Shown here: one piece after another, positions 59,860 to 64,000 of the stretch
Position numbering within the stretch: the first letter of the stretch is position 1
How the letters are laid out: the number at the start of each line of letters is the position of its first letter
Assembly: GCF_001570425.1 (NCBI RefSeq)
Contig: NZ_BCSX01000027.1
Location: forward strand, 1 to 64,000
DNA: 64,000 nucleotides
Direction: 5' to 3'
Source: Mycolicibacterium brisbanense
Lineage (GTDB): Bacteria; Actinomycetota; Actinomycetes; Mycobacteriales; Mycobacteriaceae
Notes under the pieces: generated by a model
What the model saw: the letters and a program-made list of their open reading frames with translations, nothing else
The model's database searches: none
What the model was told of the DNA's origin: nothing
Made by a program: the position numbers and the translations under genes

Positions 59860-61668
59860 ATGGCGCCGAGGATTCCACACCACCCGGGAGGGCATCACCC
59901 GAATCCGGGCGGCCACCACCCCAACCCCGGCGGGCACCATCCGCGCAATCCCGGTGGGCACCAGCCGAATTCAAGCGAACACCACCCTCATCCCGGCGGC
60001 CAGCATCCCCACAATCCCGGCGGGCACCACCCGAGCACTCCCGGCGGCCACCACCCGCACAATCCCGGCGGCCACCATCCCGGCAACGAGGGCGGCCACG
60101 GCGGTGGCATCTTCAGCAAGATCAAAAACGCGTTCGACGACGCGAAGGACATCGTCTCCGACATCAAAGACATCGTCTCCGACGTCAAGGACATCACCGA
60201 CACGGTCTCCGATGTCGCCAGCGACGTAAAAGACATATTCAGCGGCACGTTCGGCGGCCTGGCCAGTGGCCTGGGCAATCTCATCGACATCGGCAGGCAG
60301 TTCTTCTCCAACGCACCGGAGACACCGATCATCGACGCGGGCCTCAAAGTCATCAACGGCATGAGCGACATGTGCGGCGACGGCAGCCCCGACACGGGTG
60401 AGGGCTTCGCCGGCGGCGCCGACCAGCTCGACAACGTCGGTCAGTCCCTCGATTCCGCTGCGCCCGATGACAGCTGGGAGGGTGGCGGCGCGAGCGCCTA
60501 CTCCAAGCAGAACGTCAAACAGCAGGGCCGGATGCAGACGCTCGCCGAGACCGACAGCACCGTCGCGCAGGTCCTGGCTCAGGAAGCCGAGCAACTGGGC
60601 GTCACGGTGCAGCAACTCAACAGTGCCGCAACCATTCTCCAGCTCGCCATCCTGCCGGCCTCCATCGCGATGGCCGACCCCCTTGGGGGCGAGGCTGTTT
60701 CGGTCGCCATCCAGATCGCCGCGGTGGCCAGCGGCATGGCCATCGCGACTCCGGCGATGGCCAACATGGTGAGCAACTCGATGCAGAACGCCCAGGCCAT
60801 CCAACAGGCCGCCAATTCCTATCGCGACGTCGCGTCCAACGCCAAACTCGATGGCTCGCCGTCGTTCTCGCCGTCGACGCGCGGTAACCGCCGGCCGCAT
60901 CAAAAGGACCCCCACGGCAAGCCCGAGTCCCAGACACCCCCGTGGCTCAACCAGACCCCGCTCGGCGACAACGCGACACCGGGCAGCGGCGAGAGCATGT
61001 ATCCGGGAGGCGGTGGCGGCACCGGCGGCGGCACTGGCAGTGGAGGTGGCGGCGGCACAGCCAGCGGCGGAGGTGGCGGCACCGGCAGCGGCGGCGGCAA
61101 CCCGGCCGCAGGCACCGGCGGCAGTGGGACCGGCGGAGCTCCGGTCAGCCAAGGATCAGGGGCTGCGAACCCGGCCGGCATGTCCACCGGATCGTCCGGC
61201 GGGGTGCCCGGTGGCCTGCCCAGCGGCGGTGCCTCCGGCGGCGGCTCCCCGAGCGGATTGCTCAGCGGCCTCGGCAGTGCGCTCGGTTCGTTGATCGGCC
61301 AGGCTGCCCAGCAGGGTGCCCAGGCCGCCCAGAATGCCCAGAACCAGAAGGCCCAGGAGCCCGGCCCCGGCGAGAAGGACGGGGCCAAGGACAAAGACGG
61401 TAAGGACTTGGAGAAGGACGCCAAGGACGAAGACGGCGACAAAGCGGACGGCGACGCCGACAAGGACGGAAAGGCCGACGTCAAACCCGAGAACGCGCAA
61501 CCGGCCGGCGCCCAGGCCGGGCCGGGCGCTCCCGGCGAGCGGGCCCCGATTCACTTCGAGTTCGACATGGACCGCGAGCAGGTGCACGGGCCGGTCAACG
61601 TGACACTCGATCCGGATCACCCCAACGCCGCACCCGTCGTCTCCCGTCCGCCCACCCAGCAGGTCTGA
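59860..61668 (+). CDS. EspA/EspE-like ESX secretion-associated protein with His-Pro-Gly-Gly repeat domain
   Basis: 602 residues, not a standard length (EspA is about 392). Order: residues 1-82 with about nine GGHHP-type repeats rich in His, Pro and Gly; coiled-coil-like KDIVSDIKDIVSDVKDI region; a helical EspA/E domain (about 130-330; MCGDG, IQIAAVASGMAIATPAMANM); a Gly/Ser-rich linker (370-480); and an acidic Lys/Asp segment (500-550). Followed by EspC-like and EspD-like genes, which makes the assignment solid at family level. ATG at 59860 with GAGAGGGGG upstream. Possible metal binding by the repeat. Confidence 0.78.
   Translation: MAPRIPHHPGGHHPNPGGHHPNPGGHHPRNPGGHQPNSSEHHPHPGGQHPHNPGGHHPSTPGGHHPHNPGGHHPGNEGGHGGGIFSKIKNAFDDAKDIVSDIKDIVSDVKDITDTVSDVASDVKDIFSGTFGGLASGLGNLIDIGRQFFSNAPETPIIDAGLKVINGMSDMCGDGSPDTGEGFAGGADQLDNVGQSLDSAAPDDSWEGGGASAYSKQNVKQQGRMQTLAETDSTVAQVLAQEAEQLGVTVQQLNSAATILQLAILPASIAMADPLGGEAVSVAIQIAAVASGMAIATPAMANMVSNSMQNAQAIQQAANSYRDVASNAKLDGSPSFSPSTRGNRRPHQKDPHGKPESQTPPWLNQTPLGDNATPGSGESMYPGGGGGTGGGTGSGGGGGTASGGGGGTGSGGGNPAAGTGGSGTGGAPVSQGSGAANPAGMSTGSSGGVPGGLPSGGASGGGSPSGLLSGLGSALGSLIGQAAQQGAQAAQNAQNQKAQEPGPGEKDGAKDKDGKDLEKDAKDEDGDKADGDADKDGKADVKPENAQPAGAQAGPGAPGERAPIHFEFDMDREQVHGPVNVTLDPDHPNAAPVVSRPPTQQV
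59881..60105 (+). repeat. Tandem imperfect repeat encoding the His-Pro-Gly-Gly domain
   Basis: About nine units of 21-27 bp, each encoding GGHHPxxP-like peptides with drift (GGHQP, EHHPHP, GGQHP), in frame with the EspA-like gene. Unit length varies by whole codons. Not CRISPR. Confidence 0.7.
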
Positions 61669-61695
61669 CCGAACTCCGACTAGAGGGAGATCCCC

Positions 61696-62007
61696 ATGGG
61701 AAATTTGAACGTCACCACGGCTCATCTGCGCGAATTGGCAAGCCAGCAAAGCGAAGCCGCGAGCGCCATCACCGAAGCCGCCGCTGCGACGCAAGGCACG
61801 GCGATGAACATGTGGAGCTCGCACGGCCTTGTCTGCTCCGCCACGAACATGGCGGTGATGGCAGCCGACGGCGCGCGAGGGGCCGCCTGCGCTGCCGCGG
61901 CGAAGGTCTCGTCGACCCTGTCGGAGATGCTGGATACGGCCGCCTCGCAATACGACCAGACCGACTCCACGCAGGCCTCAGAGCTCGACACCACGATGCA
62001 CACCTGA
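61696..62007 (+). CDS. EspC-like small ESX-associated protein
   Basis: 103 residues. Predicted helix-turn-helix of the DUF2580/EspC family: NLNVTTAHLRELASQQSEAA at the start, turn region around MNMWSSHGLVCSATN, second helix MLDTAASQYDQTDST. Size and pattern match EspC (103 residues). Likely secreted or co-secreted with the EspA-like protein via a type VII system. ATG at 61696, GAGGGAGA upstream. Confidence 0.8.
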   Translation: MGNLNVTTAHLRELASQQSEAASAITEAAAATQGTAMNMWSSHGLVCSATNMAVMAADGARGAACAAAAKVSSTLSEMLDTAASQYDQTDSTQASELDTTMHT

Positions 62008-62061
62008 TGGCGCGACGCCGCGCGCCGCACTGTCCCATCTGCGCCTTCAAGGGGTTGAACA

Positions 62062-62682
62062 ATGGCTGACCACGACCGGTTCGACGATGCCGACGAGTGG
62101 GGCGGCTCGCACGACGACGGGTTGGGTGCGTTCGACTTCTCGACCCCCGACGCCGTGGACGACGACGATACGAGCCTGGACTCGTTCGGCGGTTTCGAAT
62201 CGCACGATTCCGGCACGCACAGCGACGACAGCGCGCAGGACGACGATTTCGCCGCGCTGTACGTGGATGAACCGGCCGCCGAGCACGACACCGACGGCGA
62301 CCTCGCGGCCTTCCATGACCCCGATCCGCAGCCCGGCGACGAGGAACAGGAAACGCTGTTTCCGCTGTTTGTCGTCACCAATCCCCCGGGCACGGTCAGC
62401 GTCACCGCCGCGATCAGTGGTCAGCTGCAGCAGATTCAGCTCTCCCCTCAGGCGAGCAAGATGACCGAGTCCGAGCTCGGCCACGAGATCCAGCGGACCG
62501 CGGCCGTCGCCATCAAGAAGGCACAGGCGGGGCTGAATTTCTTCGTGTACAGCACCTTGGTCAAGCAAGGCATGGATCATTCGTCGGCGCGCAATTTCGT
62601 GGAGTTCGGCATGCACCTGCCGAACATCGAGCAGGCCAAGGAAGCCGAGGCCGAGTTCGTCGCGCAGTATCGGCGGGAATGA
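62062..62682 (+). CDS. EspD-like ESX-associated protein
   Basis: 206 residues. An acidic, disordered N-terminus (1-95), then a domain containing LFPLFVVTNPPGTVSVTAAI, GQLQQIQLSPQASKMTESEL and helical tail, closely matching EspD (LFTVTNPPRTVSVS, MSESQL). In M. tuberculosis EspD stabilises EspA and EspC. ATG at 62062. Third gene of the trio; convergent with the TetR gene two bp away. Confidence 0.82.
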   Translation: MADHDRFDDADEWGGSHDDGLGAFDFSTPDAVDDDDTSLDSFGGFESHDSGTHSDDSAQDDDFAALYVDEPAAEHDTDGDLAAFHDPDPQPGDEEQETLFPLFVVTNPPGTVSVTAAISGQLQQIQLSPQASKMTESELGHEIQRTAAVAIKKAQAGLNFFVYSTLVKQGMDHSSARNFVEFGMHLPNIEQAKEAEAEFVAQYRRE

Positions 62683-62684
62683 GG

Positions 62685-63314
62685 TCAGCCCACCCCGGGC
62701 AGCCCCAGTTCGTCGGCGTCGGCGGTGAGATAGCGCGTCACCGTCGGCGCCACCAACCGCACCACCTCGTCATCGGACAACGTCGCCAGCGGCGGGATCT
62801 CCATCACGTACCGCAGCAACGCAACGCCCACGAGGCTCGACGCGGCCAGCATGGCCCGTAACCGCGCCTGTTCGCCGCCGCCGAGCACTCCCGAAACCGC
62901 GGTCAGCACGTAGTTCTGCATGAAACCCCGAAATGCTTCGTGCGCATCGGTATTCGATGTCGCGGACTGCAGCATCACCCGCATGCTCGCGGCGGTGTCC
63001 GGTGCGGTCCAGATGCCGAGGTAGGTGCGCACCATCCGGGTGCCGATGTCGTCGCCGGCCCCTTCCAGCGCCGCCACCAGATTGGCCGGGTCGATGATCA
63101 GCTGCAGGGATTCGCGAAACAGGTCGGCCTTGGAGCCGAACAGGTAGAGCACCATCGACGGGTCGACGTGGGCATCGCGGGCGATGGCGCGCAGCGTCGT
63201 CTTCTCATAACCGTCGGTGGCGAACCGGACTTTCGCGGCCGCCAGCACCGCGTCCCGAGAGACCGGATCGCCCTGCCTGCGGCCGCGGCGCTTGGTTTGC
63301 GCAGGTGAAGCCAT
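62685..63314 (-). CDS. TetR-family transcriptional regulator
   Basis: 209 residues. HTH about 20-66 (AVLAAAKVRFATDGYEKTTL, DAHVDPSMVLYLFGSKADLF); C-terminal TetR_C_33-like domain. Divergent from a membrane protein gene; the 100-bp gap carries two TTCAA-N6-(T/A)TGAA operator-like sites. Probably represses the membrane gene. Confidence 0.86.
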   Translation of the reverse strand: MASPAQTKRRGRRQGDPVSRDAVLAAAKVRFATDGYEKTTLRAIARDAHVDPSMVLYLFGSKADLFRESLQLIIDPANLVAALEGAGDDIGTRMVRTYLGIWTAPDTAASMRVMLQSATSNTDAHEAFRGFMQNYVLTAVSGVLGGGEQARLRAMLAASSLVGVALLRYVMEIPPLATLSDDEVVRLVAPTVTRYLTADADELGLPGVG

Positions 63315-63328
63315 GCGCGAACACTATC

Positions 63329-63402
63329 ATTTCAATGCCCGTTGAAATATTGCCAGGGCGGCGTTACGCTCGGCGCAGCGCATTAATTCAACACTGGATG
63401 AA
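63329..63402. promoter_or_regulatory. Two operator-like palindromes between TetR and membrane genes
   Basis: ATTTCAA-TGCCCG-TTGAAAT (63329-63348) is a perfect 7-6-7 inverted repeat. A weaker copy TTCAA-CACTGG-ATGAA lies at 63387-63402. Their matching spacing suggests the adjacent TetR protein. Confidence 0.55.
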
Positions 63403-63414
63403 AAGGTTGGTCCC

Positions 63415-64000
63415 GTGACAACAACCGCGTTCCCCGCCCCCGCACACCACGCCGCTCCCGAACATCGTCCGCCCGCCGCGCTGCGCGCGACCGGCATCAT
63501 CGCCCTGTTGACCGCCGCGATCGCGCTCGTCGCCGTCGCCTTCGCACTGCCCGCGGCACGGTCCAAACCTCACAACGTTCCCATCGGCGCCGCAGGAGGA
63601 CAGGCGGCGAGCAGCCAGGTCGCCGAACGCCTCGAGCAGCAGGCACCGGGCGCGTTCGCCGTCACCTACTACCCGGGCGAAGCCGAGCTGCGCGATGCCA
63701 TTCGCAATCGAAATGTCTACGGCGGCATCGCCTTCGGTCCGCAGGGTCCGTTGATGCTGATCGCCACCGGAGCCAGTCCCGCGGTCGCGCAGTTGCTCAC
63801 CCAGGTCGGCACCGGCATCGCACAGCACTCGGGCGTCGCGCTGCGCACTCAGGATGTGGCCCCGCCACCGGCCAAGGATCCCCGCGGCGCGGGTCTGGCC
63901 GCATCGGCCCTTCCCATCACCCTGGCAGGCATGCTGCCGGCAATCGCCCTGGTGCTCGCGCTCAAGCGTGAGGTGTGGACCCGGCTCGTCGCCACCGTCG
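63415..64000 (+). CDS. Membrane protein, YhgE/Pip or ABC-2-like (partial, runs off the window)
   Basis: 195 residues are visible from a GTG at 63415 with no stop before 64000. A first transmembrane helix (about 27-46, GIIALLTAAIALVAVAFALP) is followed by an external domain containing AVTYYPGEAELRDAIRNRNV YGGIAF-like segments, and a second helix starts near 160 (ALPITLAGMLPAIALVLAL). This fits YhgE/Pip or ABC-2 permease-like exporters. Likely controlled by the divergent TetR. Confidence 0.72.
   Translation, partial: MTTTAFPAPAHHAAPEHRPPAALRATGIIALLTAAIALVAVAFALPAARSKPHNVPIGAAGGQAASSQVAERLEQQAPGAFAVTYYPGEAELRDAIRNRNVYGGIAFGPQGPLMLIATGASPAVAQLLTQVGTGIAQHSGVALRTQDVAPPPAKDPRGAGLAASALPITLAGMLPAIALVLALKREVWTRLVATV

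Noticed and set aside
59881..60105. CRISPR array
   Set aside because: The repeats are short, drift from unit to unit, stay in one coding frame and have no spacers or cas genes.

Overview
The window is GC-rich chromosomal DNA of a fast-growing mycobacterium (Mycolicibacterium type). The support is codon use, many GTG starts, leaderless-looking promoters with a -10 hexamer 6-8 nt before the start codon, and conserved blocks matching the M. tuberculosis Rv0357c-Rv0391 neighbourhood (purA, Rv0358, a site-2 protease, fba, a DedA protein, the CO-dehydrogenase cluster, a GH76 protein, an SpoU methylase, ttfA, clpB, purT-rhodanese-metZ), together with furA-katG and EspACD-like genes. Comparisons with M. 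tuberculosis and other proteins are from memory; no search was run. I see no rRNA, tRNA, CRISPR array, IS element or phage gene. Coding density is very high, and the longest stretch without a gene is about 250 bp (31690-31941).

Layout. 138-3749: (R)-selective amine transaminase, APC permease and LysR regulator, all on the minus strand. 3787-7604: tightly overlapped minus-strand operon purT-like, membrane protein, rhodanese, metZ, small protein. 7629-12983: UBP zinc-finger protein diverging from a Na+/H+ antiporter, then an MMPL transporter, a P450 and its ferredoxin. 12966-21596: housekeeping block with purA, a thioesterase, an M50 protease, a zinc-type CDF exporter behind a palindromic operator, fba and a DedA protein. 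21593-30071: an eight-gene aerobic CO-dehydrogenase (form I) operon with a divergent LysR gene. 31060-38820: TetR gene and a divergent five- or six-gene acyl-CoA catabolic operon (SDR, ADP-forming acyl-CoA synthetase, acyl-CoA dehydrogenase, enoyl-CoA hydratase, MFS transporter, and a CoA-type NUDIX gene that appears frameshifted at a G7 run). 38931-44469: GntR regulator, lipoproteins, GH76, SpoU methylase, SDR. 44575-47296: furA-katG. 47347-51429: Tat-lipoprotein sugar-type ABC importer. 51517-55083: ttfA and clpB. 55268-58913: CYTH protein and a NemR-like TetR gene followed by cysteine hydrolase, aldo-keto reductase and tag. 59031-62682: a GAP-family membrane protein and an EspA/EspC/EspD-like trio whose EspA-like member carries a His-Pro-Gly-Gly repeat domain. 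62685-64000: TetR gene diverging from a membrane protein that runs off the window.

Functional themes are scavenging of trace or unusual energy and carbon sources (CO, amines, a carboxylic acid via CoA thioesters, sugars), oxidative and electrophile stress (KatG/FurA, NemR-like regulon, ClpB under apparent dual HspR/SigH control) and envelope or type VII secretion (TtfA, EspACD-like). The most unusual items are the EspACD-like trio with the His-rich repeat, the NemR-like regulon that includes a DNA glycosylase, the PurT ortholog with eroded motifs, and the frameshifted NUDIX gene in a CoA operon.
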